A DNA stretch of 17,534 bases from contig PXSD01000168.1 of assembly GCA_003023165.1 (NCBI GenBank), positions 1 to 17,534 on the forward strand, in the 5' to 3' direction. The stretch comes from Halobacteriales archaeon QS_9_67_15. GTDB lineage: Archaea; Halobacteriota; Halobacteria; Halobacteriales; Haloarculaceae. Below, piece by piece: positions 5,938-13,711 of the stretch (positions are counted from its first letter, which is position 1; every line of letters starts with the position of its first letter). The position numbers were made by a program, and so were the translations under genes. Under the pieces are notes generated by a model, which saw nothing but the letters and a program-made list of their open reading frames with translations, did not search any database and was not told the origin of the DNA.

Positions 5938-8450
5938 GCCTCGTCAGCCTCCGCACCGGCCGCCGGCACGAACTCGCTGAAGTCGATGTCCTCGTCGTCC
6001 TCCCCTTCGGGGCTCTCTAGCGGCGTGATGTCCGCTTCCTCTTCGACACCCGTCAGGGCGCTGACGATGTCCGAGGTCTCCTTCTCGCGGAACCGCTGGA
6101 ACAGCGGCTCGGCGTTCTCGAGGATGTCCCGGGCCTCGTGCAGCATCTCCGCGGGCGGGTCCGGCCGCGGGACCATCTCCTCCTTGTCGGAGTCGATGTC
6201 GATCGACACCGACTCCATCTCGCGGAGGTCCTCCAGCGAACGTTCGAGTTTCCCCTCCGCGATGAGCGCGATGATCGTATCGGGGTCGTTGATGAACGCC
6301 TGGACCGTCGCCGCGACCTCTGTGTAGGTGTTGAGGTTCTGCTCGATGAGGTACGCGAGGACGGCCTTGCGCTTGAACAGCTCCTCGTCCAGCCGCTCCT
6401 GCTTCCACCCGCGGTCGAACTTGAGTTCCTCCAGCGTGTTCGAGTTACCCATCTGGAGGTACTCGTCCGTCTCGGCCTGCCACTCGTAGACGTCGCGGAC
6501 GTTGATCTCGTCGTGTTCCGCCGAGTACTCGTTGATCTCGGTGAGGTTCTTGTTCCGGCGCACCTTGTTGCCGTTGACCCGCGTCTGAGTCTGGATCGAG
6601 ACCAGGTCCAGCGCCGTGAACAGCGTCTTCGAGACGTTGATCGGTTCCGTCGTGAAGCGCTTGATGACCTCGCCGACCGTGTCGGCGTGGAACGTCGAGT
6701 AGGCCGTGTGCCCGGTAGACATGACCTGGAAGAGGTCGCGACCCTCCTCACCACGGACCTCACCCATGACGATGTAGTCGGGGCGCTGGCGCAGTGCGGC
6801 CTCGAGCAGGTCGAACTCGTCGATGTCCCCCTTGTCGTCCTCGCCGAACGAGGGGCGGGTGACGCTGGCGACCCAGTTACGCTGGGGCAGTTCGACCTCG
6901 CGCGTGTCCTCGATGGAGACGATCTTCGCGTTGCTCGGAATAAAGAGCGAGATGGCGTTCAGCGACGTGGTCTTCCCGGACGCCGTCCCGCCGGCAAAGA
7001 TCATCGACTTCTCGTTCTCGATACACAGCCAGAGGAACGCCATCTCGTCGAGCGAGAAGGTGTTCCAGTTGATGAGGTCCACCGGCGTAAACGGGACGTC
7101 CTTGAACTGACGGATCGTGTAGTTGGTCCCGTGGTCGGAAACTTCGCGCCCGAGCGTCAGCTGAGACCGCGAGCCGTCCGGGAGCGTCGCGTCGACCTGC
7201 GGCTGGCGCTTTGAGATGCCCTTCCCGGAGCGCTGAGCGAGCTTGACGACGAAGTCGTCGAGCTCCTGCTCGCCGTGTTCGACGTTCGTGATGATGTTCT
7301 CGTACTCGGTGTGGTAGACGAACACCCGCGAGTTGTATCCGTCGCAGGAGATGTCCTCGACATTAATATCGTGTTTGACGGGGTCGATCCGCGAGTAGCC
7401 GATGAAGTCCCGTTTGAGCCGGTAGAGCAGTTTCTCGACCTGGTACTCGTTGAGGTCCTTCGGGTCGTCTTCGACCACCTCGCTCTCCGGCCGCGCGGTG
7501 ATCCCGTCGAGTTCGCCGCCCTCGATCTCGACTTCCTGCTCCATGCCCAGCGCGCCCTTGAGCTGCGCCATCATCCCGTGGTTCGTCCGCTCTCCCGGCG
7601 AGTACAGGTCGTACCGTTCGAGCAGGCGCTCGGTCTCGCGCTGGATGACGCCGGCGCGGTCGGCCTCAGACCCCTCGACGACGACGTCGTCGTCGGAGTA
7701 CTTGATCGTCGACTTGAGCTTCCCGGAGAGGAACTTCGCCAGTTTGATCTCGATCCCGTTCTCGTGCGGTTCGATCGCGTAGTACTTCTTCTCGTTTTCC
7801 TTCCGAGAGTGGAAGATGACGATACAGGCGTAGGGCTTGTTCACCCAGTAGCGCTCGACTTCGACGAAGTGAGCCTTCTTCTCAGTTGGGACGGCCTTCT
7901 CGAGGTCGTAGCGGTTGACGACCGTCGTGTGACCGTTGACCGTCGAAAAGAAGGCGTCCTCGTCGAGGTCGGGATTGACGTCGACCGTTCGCTCGTCGAC
8001 GACAGCCGAGAGTCGCTCGGCGGCGCTGCTGGCCTCGTTCAGTCGGTCCTCGGTCTCGTCCGGGTCGAACCCGAGGTATTCTTCGGGCTCGAACGGAACC
8101 TTCTCGCCGTTGCTGTCCCGCGGGATCTCGCCGTCTTCGTCGTAGTAGTATTCCTGTTTGAAGTGTTCCCAGCTGTAGCGGTCCTTGACGACGAACGACC
8201 GCTCGGCCTCGATCCGGTCTCCCCACGCCTGGTCGAGCGTCTTCGCCGCACTCGCGGCCGATTCGACCCGGTTCTCGACGTCGAGCGGGTCGAACCCGAG
8301 ATACTCACCCCGGTCGAACCGGCCGCCCGTATGCACGTCGCGACGCAGGTCGTTCCAGGTGTATTCACCGACCGTCGCTCCACCCTCGAGAAACCGGTCC
8401 ACCGAATCGACCTGGTCTGAGTCGTTACCCCCCGTGTCATCGATTGCCAT
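5934..8450 (-). CDS. pilB: PilB-type type II/IV secretion system ATPase
   Basis: The cytoplasmic hexameric ATPase that powers assembly of type IV pili in haloarchaea (PilB3 class). It has 838 residues. Walker A is GGTASGKTT (487-495), the Asp box is IEDTREVELP (513-522), Walker B lies in RPDYIVMGEVRGEEGRD (556-572), and the His box is STGHTAYSTFHAD (578-590). All motifs are intact. The N-domain at about 335-450 has the usual LLYRLKRDFIGYSRIDPVKHDINVEDISCDG-type core. Residues 29-150 hold an apparent internal duplication (EYLGFDP at 49-55 and 124-130). The tail beyond about 800 is very acidic. The next gene, pilC, overlaps by 4 bp. The upstream aminotransferase is 131 bp away on the same strand and probably a separate unit. 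Confidence 0.95.
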   Translation of the reverse strand: MAIDDTGGNDSDQVDSVDRFLEGGATVGEYTWNDLRRDVHTGGRFDRGEYLGFDPLDVENRVESAASAAKTLDQAWGDRIEAERSFVVKDRYSWEHFKQEYYYDEDGEIPRDSNGEKVPFEPEEYLGFDPDETEDRLNEASSAAERLSAVVDERTVDVNPDLDEDAFFSTVNGHTTVVNRYDLEKAVPTEKKAHFVEVERYWVNKPYACIVIFHSRKENEKKYYAIEPHENGIEIKLAKFLSGKLKSTIKYSDDDVVVEGSEADRAGVIQRETERLLERYDLYSPGERTNHGMMAQLKGALGMEQEVEIEGGELDGITARPESEVVEDDPKDLNEYQVEKLLYRLKRDFIGYSRIDPVKHDINVEDISCDGYNSRVFVYHTEYENIITNVEHGEQELDDFVVKLAQRSGKGISKRQPQVDATLPDGSRSQLTLGREVSDHGTNYTIRQFKDVPFTPVDLINWNTFSLDEMAFLWLCIENEKSMIFAGGTASGKTTSLNAISLFIPSNAKIVSIEDTREVELPQRNWVASVTRPSFGEDDKGDIDEFDLLEAALRQRPDYIVMGEVRGEEGRDLFQVMSTGHTAYSTFHADTVGEVIKRFTTEPINVSKTLFTALDLVSIQTQTRVNGNKVRRNKNLTEINEYSAEHDEINVRDVYEWQAETDEYLQMGNSNTLEELKFDRGWKQERLDEELFKRKAVLAYLIEQNLNTYTEVAATVQAFINDPDTIIALIAEGKLERSLEDLREMESVSIDIDSDKEEMVPRPDPPAEMLHEARDILENAEPLFQRFREKETSDIVSALTGVEEEADITPLESPEGEDDEDIDFSEFVPAAGAEADEA
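5948..5952 (-). promoter_or_regulatory. Shine-Dalgarno (GGAGG) for pilC inside pilB
   Basis: On the minus strand GGAGG occurs 10 bases before the pilC ATG, within the last codons of pilB. With the ATGA overlap it indicates translational coupling. Confidence 0.5.
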
Positions 8451-8472
8451 TACAGACTATCTGCTGGTAAGA

Positions 8473-8480
8473 CAGAAAAA
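8473..8480 (-). terminator. T-tract between aminotransferase and pilB
   Basis: On the minus strand a run of six T (GTTTTTTC) lies about 100 bp after the aminotransferase stop and about 25 bp before pilB. Archaeal termination often uses such T-tracts. It may instead be part of the AT-rich pilB promoter (GTAAAGTT just upstream). Confidence 0.3.
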
Positions 8481-8570
8481 ACTTTACGCCTGACAGCAGC
8501 GAACGATAATCGCGTCTTACCGACAGTTCGTTTGCAGTAGGTAGCTCGTACTCCCGGTCTACGGGACCGA

Positions 8571-8595
8571 CGTTCGTCTGATCAGCCGACGAACG
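8571..8595. repeat. 8-bp inverted repeat over the aminotransferase stop codon
   Basis: CGTTCGTC (8571-8578) and GACGAACG (8588-8595) are perfect inverted arms around a 9-nt loop that contains the TGATCA palindrome and the aminotransferase stop. It may form a 3' mRNA hairpin. Confidence 0.45.
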
Positions 8596-9727
8596 ACTCG
8601 ATGCGGTTCATCGCCTCTTTGAGGTCGCCGAGACCGGTCGCGTACGAGACGCGCAAGTGGCCTTCGCCGCCCGCGCCGAAGACGGTCCCCGGGACGACCG
8701 CGACGCGCTCTTGCTCGAGGAGCGCCTCGGCGAAGGCGTCGCTGTCGTCCCACGGGCACTCGGGGAAGGCGTAGAAAGCCCCGGCCGCGGGGAAGCAGTC
8801 GATCCCCATTTCGTCGAACCGCGAGAGGACGAAGTTCCGTCGCCGGTCGTACTGGGCGCGCATCTCCTCGACCTCCCTCTCGCAGTTGTCAAGCGCCGCG
8901 ACCGCCGCGTACTGGGCGGTCGTCGGTGCCGAGAGCATGGTGTACTGGTGGATGCGGTTCATCGCCTCGACGGCCTGCGGGGGCGCCAGCGCGTAACCCA
9001 GTCGGAGGCCGGTCATCGCGTAGGCCTTCGAGAAGCCGTTGAACGCGACCGTCCGCTCGCGCATTCCCGGGCAGGTCGCGATCGAGGCGTGGTCGTGTTC
9101 GTAGCTGAGCGCCGAGTAGATCTCGTCGGAAAACACCAGCAGGTCGTGTTCGCGGGCGAACTCGGCGACCGGCAGCAGTTCCTCGCGCGTCATCGTCGCC
9201 CCGGTCGGGTTGTTCGGGTAGCACATGACCAGCGCGTCGGTCTCGGCCGCTCCCGACGCCTCCAGCACCTCGCGGGTGAGTTTGAAGTCGTCCGCGGCGC
9301 GGGTGGGAACGTCGACGACCTCGGCGCCCGCGAACTTCGCACTGGGGACGTAGGAGACGTAACACGGCTGGGCGATGGCCACCGAGTCCCCCTCGTCGAG
9401 AAACGCCCGGAAGGCGAGGTCGACCGCCTCGCTCGCGCCCGCGGTGACGAGGACCTCCTCGTCGGGGTCGTACTCCAGCCCGTAGCGCCGGCTGGCGTCG
9501 GCGGCGATCCGCTCGCGCAGGTCTGCCATACCGCGGTTGGCAGTGTAAGAGGTCTGTCCGCGTTCGAGCGAGGCGATGGCCGCGTCGCGGGCCGCCCACG
9601 GCGGCGCGAAGTCGGGTTCGCCGACGCCCAGCGAGATGATGTCGTCGTACTCCTCGGCGAGCTCGAAGAACTTCCGGATCCCGGACGGCGGCACCGACCC
9701 CACGCGGTCGGTCGGCTCGAACGTCAT
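8582..9727 (-). CDS. Class I/II PLP-dependent aminotransferase (aspartate/aromatic-type)
   Basis: A fold-type I aminotransferase of 381 residues that moves amino groups between an amino acid and a 2-oxo acid in the cytoplasm. Visible landmarks are ISLGVGEPDF (31-40), the YTANRGMADLRERIA segment, PNNPTGATM (171-179), SDEIYSALSYE (200-210), the PLP Schiff-base lysine K234 in NGFSKAYAMTGLRLGY, and the carboxylate-binding Arg359 in HLRVSYA. All are intact and the length is normal. The ATG at 9727 overlaps the stop of the Lrp gene by 4 bp, so the two are an operon, and the Lrp protein probably senses an amino acid linked to this enzyme. The exact substrate (aspartate, alanine, aromatic or branched) cannot be decided from the motifs. 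Confidence 0.93.
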   Translation of the reverse strand: MTFEPTDRVGSVPPSGIRKFFELAEEYDDIISLGVGEPDFAPPWAARDAAIASLERGQTSYTANRGMADLRERIAADASRRYGLEYDPDEEVLVTAGASEAVDLAFRAFLDEGDSVAIAQPCYVSYVPSAKFAGAEVVDVPTRAADDFKLTREVLEASGAAETDALVMCYPNNPTGATMTREELLPVAEFAREHDLLVFSDEIYSALSYEHDHASIATCPGMRERTVAFNGFSKAYAMTGLRLGYALAPPQAVEAMNRIHQYTMLSAPTTAQYAAVAALDNCEREVEEMRAQYDRRRNFVLSRFDEMGIDCFPAAGAFYAFPECPWDDSDAFAEALLEQERVAVVPGTVFGAGGEGHLRVSYATGLGDLKEAMNRIESFVG

Positions 9728-10212
9728 GGCGAGACCGACAGTCGGTCGTCGTCGTGACCGTCCCCGAACTCGACGCCCCGTTCCTTGTAGCTCTCCATGA
9801 TGTAGTGGGTCACCGTCTGGGTGATCTCCGGGACGGGCGCGACCTGCTCGCTGATGAATCGCGAGACCTCGCTCATCGAGTCGCCCTCGACCTCCATGGC
9901 GAAGTCGAAGTCGCCGCTAACGAGTCGCAGTCCCTGTACCTCGGGGAACTTCGCGAGGCGCTGGGCGATGTCGTCGTAGCCGGTCTCGCGGTCCAGCGTT
10001 ACGTTCAACTCCACCGCCGCGCGCACGCGCTCGGGCTCGACCTCGTCCCAGTCGACGACGGCCTGATAGCCCTTGATCACGCCGTCGGACTCCAGGTCCT
10101 CGACGACAGCCTCGACGTCGTCGGCGTCGAGCCCGGTCTGTCGGGCGAGGTCTTCGGTCGAGTACCGCGCGTTCTCGCGGAGCAACGCCAGTATCTCCTC
10201 GCGGTCGCTCAT
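9724..10212 (-). CDS. Lrp/AsnC family transcriptional regulator
   Basis: An amino-acid-responsive DNA-binding protein of 162 residues. Residues 1-50 form the winged HTH (EILALLRENARYSTEDLARQ, then DADDVEAVVEDLESDGVIKG). A linker YQAVVDWDEVEPERV follows, then the RAM/AsnC effector domain to about 145 (AAVELNVTLDRETGYDDIAQ, VQGLRLVSGDFDFAMEVEG). A short charged tail closes the protein. I chose the ATG at 10212 rather than 10239 because HTH regulators of this family start just before the first helix. A TTTTG element about 27 bp upstream fits a leaderless promoter. It is coupled by ATGA overlap to the aminotransferase, its likely target together with its own promoter (inference). Confidence 0.93.
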   Translation of the reverse strand: MSDREEILALLRENARYSTEDLARQTGLDADDVEAVVEDLESDGVIKGYQAVVDWDEVEPERVRAAVELNVTLDRETGYDDIAQRLAKFPEVQGLRLVSGDFDFAMEVEGDSMSEVSRFISEQVAPVPEITQTVTHYIMESYKERGVEFGDGHDDDRLSVSP

Positions 10213-10317
10213 ACCTATCCTGCGGCCCACTGCGGACAAAAGGGTTTCTCCATCCCGAGAGCGCGTGGCACACTGGCGGGGCCGGGCCAGCCGGCAGGAC
10301 CGCCCGCGAGATGGGCG

Positions 10318-10325
10318 CTTTTATC
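10318..10325 (+). promoter_or_regulatory. TATA-like box upstream of mvaD
   Basis: CTTTTATC in an otherwise GC-rich divergent intergenic region is a good haloarchaeal TATA box. Transcription would start near 10346, leaving a leader of about 70 nt before the mvaD ATG; a second, weaker A-rich element lies nearer the gene. Confidence 0.4.
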
Positions 10326-10414
10326 CGGCTATCCTCCAGAGCGTGGTGACATGCTCGATTCCGGCACCACCGGCGAGACAAAACTGCAAAGTAGAGACCC
10401 ACGGACGTGCGGGT

Positions 10415-11392
10415 ATGAAAGCGACCGCGAAGGCCCACCCGATCCAGGGGCTGGTGAAGTACCACGGGATGCGCGACGAGGAACTCCGACACCCGTACCA
10501 CGACTCCATCAGCCTCTGTACCGCGCCGAGTCACACGAAGACGACGGTCGAGTTCGACTCCGACCGCGAGGCGGACGAGTACGTCGTCGACGGCGAACCC
10601 GTCGAGGGCAAGGGCGCGGACCGCATCCGGAGCGTCGTCGACGAGGTCCGCGAGCGGGCCGGTATCGACCACCGCGTCCGGTTCACCTCCGAGAACTCCT
10701 TCCCGACCAACATCGGCTTCGGCTCCTCCGCGTCCGGGTTCGCGGCGGCCGCGATGGCGCTGACGGAGGCGGCGGGACTGGCCCTCACGCGCCCCGAGGT
10801 CTCGGCGATCGCGCGCCGCGGGTCCGCCTCGGCCGCCCGTGCGGTCACGGGCGCATACTCGCACCTCCGCACGGGCACCGATGACGAGGACTGCCGCTCG
10901 GAGCGGATCGACGTCGCGGACGAACTCGAGGCGGACGTCCGCGTCGTCGCCGGGATGGTCCCCAGCTACAAGGAGACCGACTCCGCGCACGCCGAGGCCG
11001 CCGAGAGCCACATGTTCGAGGGGCGGATGGCCCACATCCACGGCCAGATCGCGAAGATGCGAGGGGAGCTGCGCGACGGCGACTTCGACGCCGCCTTCGA
11101 GCGCGCCGAGCGCGACTCGCTGTCGCTGGCGGCGACGACGATGACCGGCCCGTCCGGCTGGGTCTACTGGCAGCCGCGCACCATCGAGATATTCAACGCC
11201 GTCCGCGAACTCCGCGAGGGCGGCGTCCCCGTTTATTTCTCCGTCGACACCGGCGCGAGCACCTACGTCAACACGACCGCCGAGTATGCCGACGAGGTCG
11301 AGGAAACCGTCGCCGACTGCGGCGTCGACACCCGCGTCTGGGAGGTCGGCGGCCCGGCCACCGCGCTCGACGAGAGCGAAGCGCTGTTCTGA
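10415..11392 (+). CDS. mvaD: Phosphomevalonate decarboxylase (MvaD/GHMP family)
   Basis: A GHMP-kinase-superfamily decarboxylase of 325 residues in isoprenoid (archaeal lipid) synthesis. In haloarchaea this protein decarboxylates phosphomevalonate to isopentenyl phosphate rather than acting on the diphosphate. Evidence: the N-terminal KATAKAHPIQGLVKYHGMRD; the ATP-binding GHMP motif in FPTNIGFGSSASGFAAAAMA (96-115); ARRGSASAARAVTGAYSHLR (133-152); and YFSVDTGASTYVNT (274-287), with Asp278 in the position of the catalytic Asp of mevalonate diphosphate decarboxylases. The start at 10415 matches the family N-terminus. The gene is divergent from the Lrp regulator and convergent with the stress protein; no other mevalonate genes are in view. 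Confidence 0.92.
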   Translation: MKATAKAHPIQGLVKYHGMRDEELRHPYHDSISLCTAPSHTKTTVEFDSDREADEYVVDGEPVEGKGADRIRSVVDEVRERAGIDHRVRFTSENSFPTNIGFGSSASGFAAAAMALTEAAGLALTRPEVSAIARRGSASAARAVTGAYSHLRTGTDDEDCRSERIDVADELEADVRVVAGMVPSYKETDSAHAEAAESHMFEGRMAHIHGQIAKMRGELRDGDFDAAFERAERDSLSLAATTMTGPSGWVYWQPRTIEIFNAVRELREGGVPVYFSVDTGASTYVNTTAEYADEVEETVADCGVDTRVWEVGGPATALDESEALF

Positions 11393-11429
11393 GTTCGCGC
11401 GCCGGACGACTCCCGTGGACCCGGAGCAC

Positions 11430-12344
11430 TCAGGTCACGTCGTCGGCGCGGACGGACATGACTGGAACGGACGCGTTCCGGATCAGTCGCTCCGTGGTAC
11501 TCCCGAGGAGTACCCGGTCGATTCCGGTGTAGCCGTGGGTCCCCATCGCGACGAAGTCGACCGATTCCGCCTCGGCGTATTCGAGCAGCGTCGACCCGGG
11601 CGACCCTTCGGTGACCGCCGTGGTGACCTCGACCCCCGCATCGCGGGCTCGCTCGGCGACGAGGTCAGTCGCGTCCTCGCCGCGACTGAGGAGCGGGTCC
11701 AGCAACTCGCCCGTGGCGACGCCGCCGCCACCGCCTCCGCCGGGGACGGTCGCGTCCGCACCGCCGGCGAGTGCCATCGTGTCGACGACGTAGAGGGCGT
11801 GAACGGTCGCGTCGAACGCGTCGGCGACGGCGACACCGCGGTCGATAGCCGCCTCGGCGGCGGGGCTCCCGTCGGTCGGGATCAGGACGGCGTCGTACCC
11901 GGCCGACTGCTCTCGGTCGGTCTCGCGGACCGTCACCACCGGGACCGGCGACTCTCTGACCACCTGTGCGCTGGTGCTTCCGGTCATCACCCGAGAGATG
12001 CCCGTTCGGCCGTGTGTCCCCATCACCACGAGGTCGACGCCGCGTTCGGCGACGTACTCTGTGATCGTTGCGGCCGGACTGCCCCTGACGACGGTCGTCT
12101 CGACGGGGCGCTCGCCGGCGAACTCGGCGATCGAGTCGGTGGCGGCCGCCGCGTCGGCTTCCGCTCGTTCGAGGAACTCCTCGTCGACGCCGCCGGCGTC
12201 GAACGGCCCCGCCCTGTCATCGGGGTCGACGACGCTGACGGCGTGTAGTCGCGCGTCGAAGGCATCCGCCAACGCGACCGCGTGCCCAGCGGCGGACTCG
12301 GCGGTGTCGCTCCCGTCGGTCGGGACGAGTATCGAGTCGTACAT
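11430..12344 (-). CDS. Tandem universal stress protein (two UspA domains)
   Basis: A cytoplasmic protein of 304 residues made of two UspA domains (about 1-140 and 150-299), acting like an internal dimer. Each starts with an ATP-pocket strand (YDSILVPTDGSDTAESAAGH; YDAVLIPTDGSPAAEAAIDR). Each ends with the nucleotide-binding motif G-x2-G-x9-G-S/T (GTHGRTGISRVMTGSTS; GTHGYTGIDRVLLGSTT). Both sites are intact, so ATP binding is expected in each half. The second domain carries a poly-Gly insert at 202-208. The ATG at 12344 gives the canonical N-terminus. The gene is divergent from the NDH-2-like gene and convergent with mvaD. The specific stress role is unknown. Confidence 0.93.
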   Translation of the reverse strand: MYDSILVPTDGSDTAESAAGHAVALADAFDARLHAVSVVDPDDRAGPFDAGGVDEEFLERAEADAAAATDSIAEFAGERPVETTVVRGSPAATITEYVAERGVDLVVMGTHGRTGISRVMTGSTSAQVVRESPVPVVTVRETDREQSAGYDAVLIPTDGSPAAEAAIDRGVAVADAFDATVHALYVVDTMALAGGADATVPGGGGGGGVATGELLDPLLSRGEDATDLVAERARDAGVEVTTAVTEGSPGSTLLEYAEAESVDFVAMGTHGYTGIDRVLLGSTTERLIRNASVPVMSVRADDVT

Positions 12345-12412
12345 ATGGGACCTACGACCGCGAACCGTTTCAATCACAGGTCGAGCGGGGACCGCGACCG
12401 CACTGTCAGTGG

Positions 12413-12420
12413 CCTTTTCT
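12413..12420 (+). promoter_or_regulatory. TATA-like box of the NDH-2-like gene
   Basis: CTTTTCTC is centred about 26 bp before the ATG at 12443, the spacing expected for a leaderless haloarchaeal transcript. Confidence 0.4.
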
Positions 12421-12442
12421 CGATAGGGACCTCAGTTCCGCC

Positions 12443-13705
12443 ATGCGCGTCGCCGTCTTCGGAGCGGGATACGCCGGACTCACGCTCGCCCGCGAACTCG
12501 AACCTGCACTGCCCGAGGACACCGAACTCGTCGTCGTCGACGAGGACGGCAGCCACCTCGTCCAGCACGAACTCCACCGTATCGTCCGTCACCCCGGACT
12601 CGCCGACGAGATCGTCGTCGACCTCGACGAGGTGCTGGACCGCGCGACCGTCCGCGAGGCGACGGTCACGGACGTCGACACCGAGGCCGGCGTCGCCACG
12701 CTCGACCACGGCGACGCCGTCCCGGGCGCTGGCGACGGCGAGTCGACCGAGATCGTCGGCGAGCCGACAGCGACCGACGGCGAGACTCACCTCGACTACG
12801 ACGTGGGCGCGGTGTGTCTCGGCGCGGCGACGAACTACTACGACCTCCCCGGCGTCGCCGACTGCGCGGCCCCGCTCAAACGGCTCGACCACGCCGAGCG
12901 GATCCGCGCCGACTGCTTCGACGCCGTCGAGTCGGCCAGTCCCGAGGACCCCGCCCGGATCGTCGTCGGTGGGGCCGGCCTCTCGGGCGTCCAGGTGGCC
13001 GGCGAGCTCACCGCCCTCGCCCGCGAGGAGGGACTCCGCGACGCGACGGAAGTCGTCCTCCTCGAACAGGAGGCCACCGTCGCGCCGCGGTTCCCCGAGA
13101 ACTTCCAGCGTGCGGTCCGCGACGAACTCGCGAGGCGGGACGTACGGGTCGAGACTCGTCGCACCGTCGCGCGTGCCGACGAGGAGACGATCACCTTCAC
13201 CGACGACGAGACGATGGCCTCCGACCAGTTCGTCTGGACCGGTGGCATCCGCGGGCCGGACGCGCTCGACGGCGAGCGCCCGGTCGTTCGCAACACGCTC
13301 CGCTACGAGGACGGAACGTTCGTCGTCGGCGACGCCGGACGCATCGTCGACACCGACGGCGAGGCCGTTCCCGCGAGCGCGCAGGCGGCCATCCGCGAAG
13401 CCGGCGTCGCCGCCGACAACATCGTCCGTCTCGTCGACCACGAACGGTCGGGCGGTGGCGGCTTCGAACCGCGACTCGACGGCTACCGATTCGACTCGCT
13501 GGGGTGGCTCGTGAGCGTCGGCGACGGTGCCGTCGCACAGGTCGGCCCGACGGTCGTGACCGGACAGGCCGCGAAGGCGCTGAAGACGTCTGTCGGTGCG
13601 GGCTACCTCTCGAGCGTCGGTGCCGTCGAGAACGCCGTCGACCTCGTCCGCGAGGAAGTGGGCTGGCCGGAAGGGGACGACGAATCCGTCGAGAAGAGCG
13701 CCTGA
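12443..13705 (+). CDS. NDH-2-like NAD(P)/FAD-dependent oxidoreductase
   Basis: A flavoprotein of the pyridine nucleotide-disulfide oxidoreductase superfamily, closest in layout to type II NADH dehydrogenase, which passes electrons from NADH to quinone at the membrane without pumping protons. It has 420 residues. The FAD-binding Rossmann motif is VFGAGYAGLTLAREL (5-19). The NAD-binding motif is VVGGAGLSGVQVAGEL (174-189). The second FAD contact TFVVGDAGR is at 292-300 and PASAQAAIREA at 310-320. An acidic insert at about 90-116 interrupts the first domain. The C-terminal region (342-390) has no strong membrane helix but has GWLVSVGDGAVAQVG and KALKTSVGAGYL, which could form a membrane-contact surface. 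No redox-active Cys pair is seen, which excludes a disulfide reductase. It ends 6 bp from the convergent cheW gene. Confidence 0.85.
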   Translation: MRVAVFGAGYAGLTLARELEPALPEDTELVVVDEDGSHLVQHELHRIVRHPGLADEIVVDLDEVLDRATVREATVTDVDTEAGVATLDHGDAVPGAGDGESTEIVGEPTATDGETHLDYDVGAVCLGAATNYYDLPGVADCAAPLKRLDHAERIRADCFDAVESASPEDPARIVVGGAGLSGVQVAGELTALAREEGLRDATEVVLLEQEATVAPRFPENFQRAVRDELARRDVRVETRRTVARADEETITFTDDETMASDQFVWTGGIRGPDALDGERPVVRNTLRYEDGTFVVGDAGRIVDTDGEAVPASAQAAIREAGVAADNIVRLVDHERSGGGGFEPRLDGYRFDSLGWLVSVGDGAVAQVGPTVVTGQAAKALKTSVGAGYLSSVGAVENAVDLVREEVGWPEGDDESVEKSA

Positions 13706-13711
13706 ACCGCG

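Noticed and set aside
4702..6327. Long open frame on the plus strand (541 codons) antisense to pilC and pilB
   Set aside because: Arg/Asp/Glu/His-rich shadow of GC-rich coding DNA, with no protein-like hydrophobic pattern. The minus-strand frames carry clear PilB and PilC motifs.
7275..8420. Long plus-strand frame (381 codons) antisense to pilB
   Set aside because: Mirror frame of an intact ATPase gene; composition is Val/Asp/Arg-rich and without any recognisable motif.
8657..9757. Plus-strand frame antisense to the aminotransferase
   Set aside because: The aminotransferase with K234 and Arg359 motifs on the minus strand explains the region.
12282..13514. Ser/Arg/Thr-rich plus frame overlapping the NDH-2-like gene
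   Set aside because: Low-complexity off-frame translation; the overlapping frame has two Rossmann motifs.
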